A stretch of DNA of 64,000 nt from Bacillus taeanensis (lineage in GTDB: Bacteria; Bacillota; Bacilli; Bacillales; UBA6769): positions 1 to 64,000 of the forward strand of contig NZ_QOCW01000003.1 in assembly GCF_003318295.1 (NCBI RefSeq), written 5' to 3'. The notes under the pieces were generated by a model, which saw nothing but the letters and a program-made list of their open reading frames with translations, ran no database searches and was not told the DNA's origin. Below, piece after piece: positions 34,687 through 43,563 of this stretch. A program made the position numbers and the translations under genes. The number at the start of each line of letters is the position of its first letter. The stretch's first letter is position 1.

Positions 34687-36444
34687 CTACAGAGAGACGT
34701 GATGAACTTTCTTATCAGGTGAATAAATGTCCATGATGTTCCAATGTCCTGCCGTTGGAACCGGGTTGTTTAACATCGCCACATCAATGACAAACGGCTT
34801 GTTGGACGCAATGGCTTTTTCGAGAGCTGGTTTAAATTCTTCCGCCGCTTCAATTTTAATGCCTTCGACTCCATATGCTTTCGCGACGCTTGCGAAGTCC
34901 GGTGAATACGCTTCTCCATTTCGCTGAAACACCGTCCCAAGCGTTGTGCCGTAATGGGCTTTCTGCAAACCGGCAATCGTACCGAACGCATAGTTATTCA
35001 TGACCACCCACACGACTGGGATATTTTCCTCGGCTGCTGTCGCAAGCAGGGCCGGGTTTTGACCAAAGCCGCCGTCACCTACTAAAGACACAACAACACG
35101 ATCCGGCTGCGCAATTTTTACGCCTAGTGCCGCCGGCGCTCCAAAGCCCATTGTTGCGTAGCCGCCTGGTGTTAAAATCGTACCCGCTTCATAAATCGGG
35201 AACTGCTGACCGACACCGTTTTTATTCCAACCCACATCGGTTGTAATGTACGCATCTCTTGGCAGCACCTCACGCACTTCTTCTAAAATGCGCTGCGGCT
35301 GCATTGGGTAACAGTTATCTTGGATATACTGCTGATTGCTTTGTTTAAACTCTTGACGATACCGGACAATTTCCTGCTTTAATGCTTCATTTTTCAAGCC
35401 GTTTGGTACCATCTCTTTCGCAACGCGGTTTAATACGGTAAGCGCCTGTTTTAAATCCGCAACCGCGCCGATTTCTACCGGGTAGTTGCGGCCGATTTCA
35501 CTTGGATCAATGTCAATTTGGATTAATTTCGTTGGCGGGAAGTTAAACGTATACTCCGATTCCCACGAACTTGAATCCGCTTCTGCAAAACGAGTCCCTA
35601 ACGCGAAAATATAGTCAGCTTCTTTACATTGATCGTTAATGAACTTTGTCCCCCAAAATCCGGTCATGCCGAGCGTTAGTGGGTGATCATCGGATACGGC
35701 GCCTTTCCCCATTAACGAATGAGCAACCGGAATTTCCAAATGATCGACAAGCGCTCTCAACTCTTCCGCCGCATCGGCTAACATAATTCCGCCGCCAACA
35801 TAGAAAAGCGGATTTTTTGCATCGAGTAACGTTTGAATGATGTGTCGCGCTGTCTCATCATCAATTGATGGCTTTTGAAGCGATTTTGTATGATGCTTCA
35901 AGCGCTCAAATACGGAGACATCGACTTCTTTTGAGAAAATGTCCATCGGCACCGATACTAAAACAGGTCCCGGGTTGCCGCTTTCAGCTAACTGGAATGC
36001 CTTTTCAATAATTTCTGGGAATAAATCTGGACGTTCCACGCGCCACGCACGCTTGACAAACGGGCGGTAAATTTCATACTGTGACGCATCGGCATGAAGA
36101 TTCACTTCTTGGTGTGGGTGCTTGCCGTAGTAATGACTTGGAACATCCCCAGCGATGACCACCATCGGAATTGAATCGAGGGCGGCATTGGCAACCCCTG
36201 TCGCCGCATTCGTTAACCCTGGACCTAAGTGGCTTAATAACACAGACGTTTCTTTTTTCGCGCGGGCATAACCATCCGCCATATGAGCGGAAATTTGTTC
36301 ATGCCTTACATTCACAAATTTAATTGAACTGCATTCTAACGCTGTTAGAACTGCAATATTTGTATGACCGCAAAGCCCAAAAATATGTTCCACACCGCGG
36401 TTTTCAAGATACTTCACAAGTTGATGGGAAATAAGATCGTTCAT
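34687..36444 (-). CDS. ThDP-dependent acetolactate-synthase-like enzyme (cluster B copy)
   Basis: A 585-residue ThDP enzyme, almost base-for-base the same as 15858-17615: Glu49 in VRHEQISAH and the ThDP motif starting GDGGFGQNP. The one amino-acid difference seen is Val for Leu after KEVDVS. The last three codons differ silently, marking the edge of the homogenised tract. The start overlaps the stop of the full-length zinc dehydrogenase as ATGA, so both proteins are made in coupled amounts. The reaction is probably cleavage or decarboxylation of a 2-oxo acid made by that dehydrogenase; this is inference. Confidence 0.85.
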   Translation of the reverse strand: MNDLISHQLVKYLENRGVEHIFGLCGHTNIAVLTALECSSIKFVNVRHEQISAHMADGYARAKKETSVLLSHLGPGLTNAATGVANAALDSIPMVVIAGDVPSHYYGKHPHQEVNLHADASQYEIYRPFVKRAWRVERPDLFPEIIEKAFQLAESGNPGPVLVSVPMDIFSKEVDVSVFERLKHHTKSLQKPSIDDETARHIIQTLLDAKNPLFYVGGGIMLADAAEELRALVDHLEIPVAHSLMGKGAVSDDHPLTLGMTGFWGTKFINDQCKEADYIFALGTRFAEADSSSWESEYTFNFPPTKLIQIDIDPSEIGRNYPVEIGAVADLKQALTVLNRVAKEMVPNGLKNEALKQEIVRYRQEFKQSNQQYIQDNCYPMQPQRILEEVREVLPRDAYITTDVGWNKNGVGQQFPIYEAGTILTPGGYATMGFGAPAALGVKIAQPDRVVVSLVGDGGFGQNPALLATAAEENIPVVWVVMNNYAFGTIAGLQKAHYGTTLGTVFQRNGEAYSPDFASVAKAYGVEGIKIEAAEEFKPALEKAIASNKPFVIDVAMLNNPVPTAGHWNIMDIYSPDKKVHHVSL

Positions 36445-36635
36445 GAATGGGATTCCTCCTTAAAATCTAAAATAATTTTGCCGTATTCTCCGGACACAGC
36501 CGCTTCATAGGCGCGTTTATATTCTTGATACGGAATAATATCCGAAATAATCGGTTCCACCTTAAAACCATCCTGTTTTAAGTAATGAAGCGTTTGTAGG
36601 AAATCGTCTGGAAAATGATAAATAATACTGCCGTA
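34696..36635. repeat. Near-identical 1.94-kb repeat, copy B (partner 15867-17806)
   Basis: Direct repeat in the same orientation as copy A, 18.8 kb away. Recombination between the two would delete or duplicate the intervening odhAB/gntR/aro region. Confidence 0.9.
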
Positions 36636-37436
36636 CAGCGTGAGCTCATTTCGAACAATTTTTACAACAGGAAGATTCGCTTCTGGAGTAAGGCCGACTA
36701 AGACGACCGAGCCGCCGGGACGGGTAATGTCTACCGCCTGTTCCACGGAAGACTTTACTCCCGCTGCTTCAATGACAACATCAAACGTTTCATCCTTAAT
36801 ATCTTGAGGGCGGGCGGGTGTAATGCCCCAAGAACGTTGTGCTTTCTCCAGCTTCTTTTCATTAATATCAATCGCAGTAATCTCAGCGCCTAAATAATGC
36901 GCAAGGGCAATCGCAAGCATCCCTTCTGTGCCGCAGCCAACAACGGCAACCGATGTCCCCTTTGTAATGGCTGCTTTTTTAAACGCATGGACAATGACCG
37001 CCAGCGGTTCAATCAGGACTGCCCGTTCATCTGCCATTTCCCTCGGAATCGGCAGCACATACTTTGAGGAGATCACAAATTCTTGAGAAAATCCACCATC
37101 TGTATTGACACCTAACGACTGCTTATGACGACAAATATTGGTCTTCCCTTCTACACACAAATCACATTCACCGCAAAAGGAATTCGGCTGAATGACAACC
37201 TTTGTGCCAATCTGATGAACTGACTCTTTCCCGGCCTCAATAATTGTTCCCAATAATTCGTGACCCGGCCGAATCGGATAAGCAGCATGACCAATTTTCC
37301 CTTTATACACTCCAATATCCGATCCACAAATGCCGCCGTAAATTAATTTTACTTTCACTTCATCTTCTTTAAGAGAAGAAGATGAAAATTCTTTTAGCTC
37401 AATCTCACCTGGATTTTTCAAATACAATCCCAACAT
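36441..37436 (-). CDS. Zinc-binding alcohol/polyol dehydrogenase (MDR family), cluster B
   Basis: A 331-residue medium-chain dehydrogenase. The catalytic-zinc ligands lie in GGICGSDIG and RPGHELLG, the structural-zinc Cys cluster in NSFCGECDLCVEGKTNIC, and the nucleotide fold in VAVVGCGTEGMLAI. It resembles L-threonine, sorbitol and galactonate-type dehydrogenases, which oxidise a secondary alcohol to a ketone. I chose the ATG at 37436 (MLGLYLKNPG) after GGTGGTGA. The cluster A homologue is reduced to a stub, so this may be the only working copy. Confidence 0.88.
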   Translation of the reverse strand: MLGLYLKNPGEIELKEFSSSSLKEDEVKVKLIYGGICGSDIGVYKGKIGHAAYPIRPGHELLGTIIEAGKESVHQIGTKVVIQPNSFCGECDLCVEGKTNICRHKQSLGVNTDGGFSQEFVISSKYVLPIPREMADERAVLIEPLAVIVHAFKKAAITKGTSVAVVGCGTEGMLAIALAHYLGAEITAIDINEKKLEKAQRSWGITPARPQDIKDETFDVVIEAAGVKSSVEQAVDITRPGGSVVLVGLTPEANLPVVKIVRNELTLYGSIIYHFPDDFLQTLHYLKQDGFKVEPIISDIIPYQEYKRAYEAAVSGEYGKIILDFKEESHS

Positions 37437-37509
37437 TTTCTTCACCACCAGTTTGTTCACCTACTTCTTTATTTCTTACCTATCATGAAGTGGCTAATTT
37501 AAGTTTTAT

Positions 37510-38958
37510 TTACTCGTTAACAGGAAGCTGCAGGACAATCATTTTTGTTTCTGTCATATCTTCAATTGCATAGCGAGGGCCTTCACGACCAATGCCGCTA
37601 TTCTTCACACCGCCGTAAGGCCAATGATCAAGACGGAAGTTTGAGGTTCCATTAATAACAACTCCCCCAGCTTCAAGGGCATGTGCAAATTGATAAGCCA
37701 CATCCATTTTATTTGTGAAAATTCCTGCCTGCAGACCAAAATCAGAGTTATTCGTTTCTTCAATCGCCTCTTCAATCGTTTCATAAGGAATAATGCTGAC
37801 GATCGGACCAAATACTTCTTGGCAAACAACTTTGCTCGTTTTAGACGGATTTAAAAGAACTGTCGGTGTAATTGTCGCACCATTTTGCTTTCCGCCGTAT
37901 ACTAACTCTGCGCCCATGTTTACTGATTCATGAATCCATGTCATAATTCTATTTGCTGCATTTTCATCGACTAAGCAGCCAACATCTGTATCTGGTAATA
38001 AAGGATCCCCAATTTTTAGTTTAGAAACTTCTGCTTTTAAAAGTTCCGTAAACTGAGGAACAATCGATTGATGCACGTAAATCCGCTGCACAGAAATACA
38101 GCTTTGTCCGGAGTTACTGAAGCCTGTTTTTGCACAAAGCACTGCCGCACGGTTTAGATCGGCATCTTCATGAACAACTGTTGCTGCATTTCCGCCCAGT
38201 TCAAGAAGCACCTTTTTCATACCCGCTAATTCGCAAATATTTCGACTGGCAACTGTTCCTCCAGTAAAGGAAATGACATTGACGCGATCATCTTTGACGA
38301 TTTGCTGACCAACCTCTACACCGCCAAGCACCATGTTAATCGCATTGTCCGGAAGACCTGCTTCTAACATGAGCTTTAAGAATTCAGTTGCAATTAAAGT
38401 TGTTTGAGGGGCTGGCTTTAAAATAACGCTGTTTCCTGCCGCAAAGGCTGGACCTACCTTATGACAAACAAGGTTCAGCGGTGCATTAAATGGCGTAATT
38501 GCTGCGACCACACCAACCGGAACGCGGAACGTAGAAGCAATCGCTTTTGTGCCTCTTTCAGATGCATCACCTGGGATCGTTTCTCCAATAAGTCTTTTTG
38601 CTTCCTCGCCTGATTGTTCGAGCGTTTCAATCGAACGCGACACTTCATCACGCGTATTTTTTAACGGTTTTCCTAACTCAAGTGAAATTAGTTTTGCAAA
38701 GCGCTCTTTCTCTTGTTCCAACAGCAAAGCAGCTCTTTTTAAAATTTTTGCACGCTCGTAAGAAGGAATTCTAGCAATCTCTTTTTTAGCTGCAAATGCT
38801 GACGCTAAAGCTTTTTCAACATCTTCTGCCGTTACAATTACTTGTTCACCAATGATTTCTCCTGAATATGGACTTTTAATAGGTGCCGTATCACGATTTG
38901 AAGTAATCCATTCTCCATTAATATAAGGCTGAGCTTTTTTTACAGCTACTTTTGTCAT
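37510..38958 (-). CDS. NAD(P)-dependent aldehyde dehydrogenase (cluster B copy)
   Basis: A 482-residue ALDH with Asn in TPFNAPLN, Glu in LLELGGNAA and Cys in FSNSGQSCISVQR. It is roughly 90% identical to the cluster A copy and keeps the more usual residues near the cofactor site (KPAPQTT, LGGVEVG). The ATG at 38958 follows GCAGGTG. It is the first gene of the cluster B operon (ALDH, zinc dehydrogenase, ThDP enzyme, small protein). Two perfect LacI-type operators and a perfect cre match lie in its upstream region. Confidence 0.88.
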   Translation of the reverse strand: MTKVAVKKAQPYINGEWITSNRDTAPIKSPYSGEIIGEQVIVTAEDVEKALASAFAAKKEIARIPSYERAKILKRAALLLEQEKERFAKLISLELGKPLKNTRDEVSRSIETLEQSGEEAKRLIGETIPGDASERGTKAIASTFRVPVGVVAAITPFNAPLNLVCHKVGPAFAAGNSVILKPAPQTTLIATEFLKLMLEAGLPDNAINMVLGGVEVGQQIVKDDRVNVISFTGGTVASRNICELAGMKKVLLELGGNAATVVHEDADLNRAAVLCAKTGFSNSGQSCISVQRIYVHQSIVPQFTELLKAEVSKLKIGDPLLPDTDVGCLVDENAANRIMTWIHESVNMGAELVYGGKQNGATITPTVLLNPSKTSKVVCQEVFGPIVSIIPYETIEEAIEETNNSDFGLQAGIFTNKMDVAYQFAHALEAGGVVINGTSNFRLDHWPYGGVKNSGIGREGPRYAIEDMTETKMIVLQLPVNE

Positions 38959-39087
38959 TTTGATCACCTGCTTTTTAAAATTTACATAGGAAATAAGGAG
39001 TGATAAACTACTTGGTTAATTCCTGCTATGAACAATTCTCAAAGTAATCTTTGAACCTAAAGGCCAAGCTGAAAAACGTAAATTTTC

Positions 39088-39105
39088 AGTTAGATCGATC
39101 TAACT
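39088..39105. promoter_or_regulatory. LacI-type operator, cluster B proximal
   Basis: Perfect 18-bp palindrome AGTTAGATCGATCTAACT, 130 bp before the aldehyde dehydrogenase start. Confidence 0.8.
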
Positions 39106-39202
39106 TAAAGATATAATTTTTAGCTAACAATTTAATCTGGAAATAATATAACTGAATATAATGGATGTGAATTCTCAATGATTTATAATTTGCTAAAATT
39201 CA

Positions 39203-39216
39203 TTAGATCGATCTAA
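39203..39216. promoter_or_regulatory. LacI-type operator, cluster B middle
   Basis: Perfect 14-bp palindrome TTAGATCGATCTAA. Confidence 0.8.
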
Positions 39217-39239
39217 CAAAACATAAAATCCTTAACTTT

Positions 39240-39253
39240 TGTAAACGTTATCA
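39240..39253 (+). promoter_or_regulatory. cre site in the cluster B divergent region
   Basis: TGTAAACGTTATCA matches TGWAANCGNTNWCA at all 14 positions, so CcpA repression of this cluster is likely. Confidence 0.75.
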
Positions 39254-39442
39254 TAATCTTACAATAAATTTTGCACACTTGCAATAGTATTCATAAAAAT
39301 AATTTCCTAATTTTCAATAAAGTAAATATAGTGGAACTTCTGTTAATAATCTGCTAAAATTCATTTAAAAATCTTGGACAGCTACTTTTCGGATTAAATG
39401 ATGAACTTCAGAATGCTAATTAGCTTTTATAATAATTTTAAT

Positions 39443-39454
39443 TAGATCGATCTA
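39443..39454. promoter_or_regulatory. LacI-type operator before the membrane-protein gene
   Basis: TAGATCGATCTA, about 83 bp before the start of the plus-strand membrane protein. Confidence 0.75.
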
Positions 39455-39536
39455 TATTTTAAATAGCTATATAACGAGTTGAGACTTTCATGTTGGTATA
39501 CCTCTAACTTTTTTAAAGAAAGGATTGCATTCCTAT

Positions 39537-40886
39537 ATGATCATTTATATTTATACTATTCTTATTGTTTTGTACATCATATCTCAGTTTATCTCTACTC
39601 CCATTTTGACCTTTAGTATGGGAATAACCGCCTTAAGCACCTTAATTCTTTCAGCTTTCCGCGCTAATGGACTGTACTTAATATCTGGTATCGGCTTTCT
39701 CATCATTGGAACGTTTTTATTTATTTTTAATGATCTACCTTGGTACACATTTTTATTACAATTCGAATCAATGCTTGGTGTTTTATCACTATTTTTATTT
39801 CTGCCTTTTATTAATTCTATCATTCGCATAGGACGTTATGATACAAATTTAAGTTTATTATTACAGCAGGGAGTCACACGTTTAAGTAAGTTATATAGAC
39901 GAAGCTTCCTTGTTTGTCACCTTCTTGCCCTGTTTCTTAATATAGCGACTATCCCAATATTAACGAGTTCCTTAAATAAAACGTTACGGCAGCTGCCAAA
40001 AGCTACTGCTGATAAATACTATACACAAAATTTATTACGTGCTTATACGTTATGTCTCACTTGGAGTCCTATGGAAGTGATGGTTAGTATTTCAATGGAT
40101 ATTACAAAAAGTCACTATTATCAAATTTTTCCGATCATGATTTCAATTGCCTTTATTATCATTCTTTCAGACTGGATGCTTTCTTATTTCAAACATACTG
40201 ATATTCCTTTAGTAGTCGAAAGGAAAGAAGAAATCTCTTTGAAAAATGTTTATAAAAAAATACGAGAAATGCTTATCATGCTGTTGATTTTTATTATTCT
40301 CGTTTCCTTTATTCAGCACACTCTTAATAAAGGATTTCTTTTTTCAGTTGTCCTTTTATTACTGCCAATTTCGATTGCTTGGGCTCTATTTATTGGTAAA
40401 TTAAGAAGGTACTTTTCGTTCACCATTCCTCATTGGAAAGAACGAACAAAGGGGCTGTCTAATTACTTTTTTATGTTTTTAAGCGCCGGATTATTTGTCG
40501 AAATGTTATCTTTTTCAGGGCATCTTTCCTTTTTGCAAAACACTTTTAGTTTAGCCTCTGAAAAAACATTATTACTTTATGGAATGATTGGAGGATATTT
40601 TTTATTTACTTCTCTTGTAGGATTTCATCCTTTAGTTTCCATAACACTTCTCATCGAATTATTGCATCCTATTTTACCTGAGATTTCTTCTCTTTCTTTA
40701 ACAATTGTATTAATTTCATGCAGCTTATCAACAGTAATGTACAGTCCTTATAATTTATCTGTATCTATTTTAGCGGATCAATTAAAAATTAATCCTTATA
40801 AAATGGTGAAGTGGAATATTGGATTCGCTATCTTTTATATATTGGTAAGTATTTTCACTGCCTATTTTCTTACATTTATTGTTTGA
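39537..40886 (+). CDS. Polytopic membrane protein, possible transporter (cluster B)
   Basis: A 449-residue protein with about 11-12 membrane spans split by a charged central loop (VVERKEEISLKNVYKKIREM near residue 220). I do not recognise a specific family; the layout of two hydrophobic halves resembles ion-transporter-superfamily carriers. It takes the position in cluster B that DctQM might, but shares no visible motif with DctM. A LacI-type operator in front places it in the same regulon. It could be an exporter or an alternative uptake route for the same acid. The ATG at 39537 is used, since the TTG at 39525 abuts the ribosome site. Confidence 0.65.
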   Translation: MIIYIYTILIVLYIISQFISTPILTFSMGITALSTLILSAFRANGLYLISGIGFLIIGTFLFIFNDLPWYTFLLQFESMLGVLSLFLFLPFINSIIRIGRYDTNLSLLLQQGVTRLSKLYRRSFLVCHLLALFLNIATIPILTSSLNKTLRQLPKATADKYYTQNLLRAYTLCLTWSPMEVMVSISMDITKSHYYQIFPIMISIAFIIILSDWMLSYFKHTDIPLVVERKEEISLKNVYKKIREMLIMLLIFIILVSFIQHTLNKGFLFSVVLLLLPISIAWALFIGKLRRYFSFTIPHWKERTKGLSNYFFMFLSAGLFVEMLSFSGHLSFLQNTFSLASEKTLLLYGMIGGYFLFTSLVGFHPLVSITLLIELLHPILPEISSLSLTIVLISCSLSTVMYSPYNLSVSILADQLKINPYKMVKWNIGFAIFYILVSIFTAYFLTFIV

Positions 40887-40926
40887 GAATATTAGTTTTT
40901 TAGAGCTGCAAAGGCTGTGAATATAC

Positions 40927-40966
40927 AAAAAGACAGTTTCTTCTCGAAAGAAAAGGCTGTCTTTTT
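40927..40966. terminator. Terminator between convergent genes
   Basis: Ten-bp stem AAAAAGACAG / CTGTCTTTTT with T-rich flanks, between the membrane-protein gene and lacI of cluster B. Confidence 0.85.
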
Positions 40967-40993
40967 CTTTTACAATTCTTTTAAATTTAAATT

Positions 40994-42007
40994 TTATGAA
41001 GAACCTCGCACAACAAGCTCAGGCTGCAGAATGATTCGCTGACGTTCCCGATTTATGTTTACAATCCGCTGATGCAAAAGGTCAGCCGCATGTTGACCAA
41101 TAAGCCGTGCAAATGAGGAAACAGTAGTAAGCGATGGCGTTGAAATAGAAGCTTCCTGAACATCATCAAATCCGACAACAGCCATATCTTTACCGGGAGT
41201 TAATCCCATATCCTTTATCCCCTGCATAACCCCAAACGCTACAAGATCGTTGAAGCAAAATGCTGCTGTAGGCGGATTAGAATGACGAAGAGCCTGCTGT
41301 AATGATGCTTTTCCACCTTCTCGAGTAACTGCATTTTCTATGAATAAAGATTCGTCTATGTCTAAGCCCGCTTGTTTAAGTGCCGTACAATAGCCTCTTT
41401 TTCGCTCCTGCCATGCTGAAGACTCAGAAGATCCACCGAGAAAGGCAATTCTTCGATGTCCCTTTCTTATTAGATGTCCTACAGCCATCTGGGCCCCAAT
41501 TTTATAGTCAATTCCTACATAATCACAATTTACTTCAGATAACTCTCGAACAGCATGTATGATTGGAATATCCCACTGCTTAATCCGATCAATTGTTTCT
41601 TTTGAACTGTCCGAAACAGGGCATAAAATAACTCCCCCTACTCTATGCTCAAGCATCGTTGAAAGAAGACGATCCTGCTTTGCATCGGAATCGAATGTAG
41701 TACCCAACAGTACTGTATATCCTTCTTTTTCCAACTCCTGATGAACACCGATTAACAGTTCAGAAAAAAAGGGGTTGGCTATATCGGTAATAATTAACCC
41801 TACAGTTGATGAACGTTGTGATCTTAAATTCGCGGCCACACGATCATAAACATATCCTAATTCGCGCATAGATTCTAAAACCTTTTTACGCGTTTTTTCA
41901 GAAATTTTGGAGCTGCCCCTTACAATGAGAGAGGCTGTCGCCCGTGATACTCCAGCATGCTCTGCTACTTGTTGTAAAGTAACTCGAGAACGTTTTTTGT
42001 CTTTCAT
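40994..42007 (-). CDS. LacI-family transcriptional regulator (cluster B)
   Basis: A 337-residue repressor with HTH VTLQQVAEHAGVSRATASLI, hinge NLRSQRSSTVGLI and a sugar/acid-binding domain. It is about 80% identical to the cluster A regulator, with most differences in the effector domain and near the C-terminus. The recognition helices match except for one or two residues, so cross-regulation through the shared palindrome is expected. Unlike cluster A it is separated from the TRAP gene by a terminator and a 345-bp gap and must have its own promoter. Confidence 0.9.
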   Translation of the reverse strand: MKDKKRSRVTLQQVAEHAGVSRATASLIVRGSSKISEKTRKKVLESMRELGYVYDRVAANLRSQRSSTVGLIITDIANPFFSELLIGVHQELEKEGYTVLLGTTFDSDAKQDRLLSTMLEHRVGGVILCPVSDSSKETIDRIKQWDIPIIHAVRELSEVNCDYVGIDYKIGAQMAVGHLIRKGHRRIAFLGGSSESSAWQERKRGYCTALKQAGLDIDESLFIENAVTREGGKASLQQALRHSNPPTAAFCFNDLVAFGVMQGIKDMGLTPGKDMAVVGFDDVQEASISTPSLTTVSSFARLIGQHAADLLHQRIVNINRERQRIILQPELVVRGSS

Positions 42008-42352
42008 ATGTAAATCACCTGCTTACAGCATATTTTATTTATTTTAATTATTTATTAATACAATAAAGCAGCCTTTAAGTAAGCGCACTCACCTTTCTAA
42101 ACTGCTCATACTTGCTGCAACTTTCGTGTTATAATGCCGTTTTTGTAAGAGGAGTTGCTATCAAAACTTTCTTTGAAACTAAAAATATGCCTACTCTAAT
42201 GTTAGCTATATTATAGGTAGCAATGATAAACATTGTCAATTTGAAAGGAAATAAATTAACCGACTATGCACATATTAATTTTATCACCTGTACATGCACT
42301 TGTCGTTTAAAAAACCTTAAGAGGAAAGTTTCCTCTTAAGGTTTTTTGTAAG
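42008..42352. other. Gap between lacI B and the cluster B TRAP receptor
   Basis: 345 bp. It contains the dctP terminator (42310-42348) and presumably the lacI promoter. I see no gene and no copy of the operator palindrome. Confidence 0.5.
42310..42348 (-). terminator. Terminator of the cluster B TRAP receptor gene
   Basis: Seventeen-bp stem AAAACCTTAAGAGGAAA / TTTCCTCTTAAGGTTTT, directly after the stop. It isolates dctP from lacI, so this receptor gene is monocistronic. Confidence 0.85.
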
Positions 42353-43366
42353 TTATTTAGCAGCTTCTAACAGCTTATTTACAAATTCTTCTCCAATTTC
42401 TGATGAATATTTCTCATAAACCGGTTGTACAGTTTCAAACATTTTCTGCTGCTCTTCCTCACTTAATTCTGTCACAACCATTCCTTCTGCCGCTAAGAAG
42501 TCATACGCTTCTTGACTTTCCTGCTGATTTAATTCACGCTGGTAATCTCTCGCTTCTTCTGCCGCTTTCGTTACAATTTCTTTTTCTTCATCAGAAAGTT
42601 TATTCCAAAACTTTTCGCTGATCATAAATACGCTCGCATTATAAATGTGATTCGTTTTCGTTAAGTATTTTTGTACTTCATAAAAATTCCCTGTCGTAAT
42701 ATTTCCAGCTGGGTTTTCTTGTCCGTCTACAATACGCTGCTCTAATGCGGTAAATAATTCTGGATATGGAATCGGCGTTGGATTAGCTCCAAGCTCTTTC
42801 CACATATCAACATGAAGTTCATTTTCTAATGTTCTAATTTTTAATCCTTTAATATCATCTACTGTTTTGACTTCTCTTACATTATTCGTCAGCTGTCTAA
42901 ACCCGTTTTCCCAATAATTTAAGCCGATAACGCCTTGCTCTGGCAGGTCATTCAGCAGCTCTTCCCCAATTGGCCCATCTAACACTTCATAAGCAGCGGC
43001 TTCGTCTTTAAATAAATAGGGCAAATCAAAAACAGTGAAGCGGCTCGCAAATGAGGCAACCGGACCTGTTGACATCGTCGTGCCTTGAATGGAACCGATT
43101 TTTAATCCTTCAAACACAACGCGGTCTCCGCCAAGCTGTCCGTCCGGATACACTTCAATCTCAATCGATCCGTTTGTTTCTTTTTCAACGATTTCTTCAA
43201 ATTTATATAAACCCTGTGTCAGAGAACGATCTTTTGAAGTAGCAACCGCCAGTTTCATCACCTTTGTTTCTGCAGCACCTTCCTCAGTCGAACTTGACGT
43301 TTCTTCCCCACATGCAGCGAGAAGCAAAAGACCTGTTAATAAAAACAAACATAACAATTTTTTCAT
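42353..43366 (-). CDS. dctP: TRAP transporter solute-binding protein DctP (cluster B, orphan)
   Basis: A 337-residue lipoprotein (lipobox LLLAAC) closely similar to the cluster A receptor: same YPDGQLGGDR, IKGLKIRTLENELH and VDGQENPAGNI segments. Differences are mostly in the signal peptide, linker and C-terminal helix. No dctQ or dctM follows; a terminator ends the transcript. It therefore probably feeds the cluster A DctQM. It has a very long leader (about 440 nt) with a cre-like site, a LacI-type operator and the distant GntR-type promoter P3, so it may answer to both regulators. Confidence 0.9.
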   Translation of the reverse strand: MKKLLCLFLLTGLLLLAACGEETSSSTEEGAAETKVMKLAVATSKDRSLTQGLYKFEEIVEKETNGSIEIEVYPDGQLGGDRVVFEGLKIGSIQGTTMSTGPVASFASRFTVFDLPYLFKDEAAAYEVLDGPIGEELLNDLPEQGVIGLNYWENGFRQLTNNVREVKTVDDIKGLKIRTLENELHVDMWKELGANPTPIPYPELFTALEQRIVDGQENPAGNITTGNFYEVQKYLTKTNHIYNASVFMISEKFWNKLSDEEKEIVTKAAEEARDYQRELNQQESQEAYDFLAAEGMVVTELSEEEQQKMFETVQPVYEKYSSEIGEEFVNKLLEAAK

Positions 43367-43507
43367 TTGATGCACCCCTTGTCATATGATTTAACTAATA
43401 AAACATCAATTAGAAAGTAAACTATTATTCGATTAAATTACCTTACTAATTAATGAATAGTTTGTATACAATCGTTTTTAAGAAATACCATTCATCATTT
43501 GTAAAAT

Positions 43508-43521
43508 AGGTAACGCTTACA
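43508..43521 (-). promoter_or_regulatory. cre-like site upstream of orphan dctP
   Basis: On the minus strand TGTAAGCGTTACCT, 12 of 14 positions of the CcpA consensus. Confidence 0.5.
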
Positions 43522-43563
43522 AAAAATCTTTTATTAACAATTACGATAGATTAATTCATTAAA

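Larger units (their letters stand above)
38959..39536. other. Divergent regulatory region of cluster B
   Basis: 578 bp between the divergently read aldehyde dehydrogenase and membrane-protein genes. It contains three LacI-type operators (39088-39105, 39203-39216, 39443-39454) and a cre site (39240-39253). It also has two similar AT-rich segments containing TGCTAAAATTCATT (near 39191 and 39352), which may reflect local duplication of promoter DNA. No gene is seen. Confidence 0.65.
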
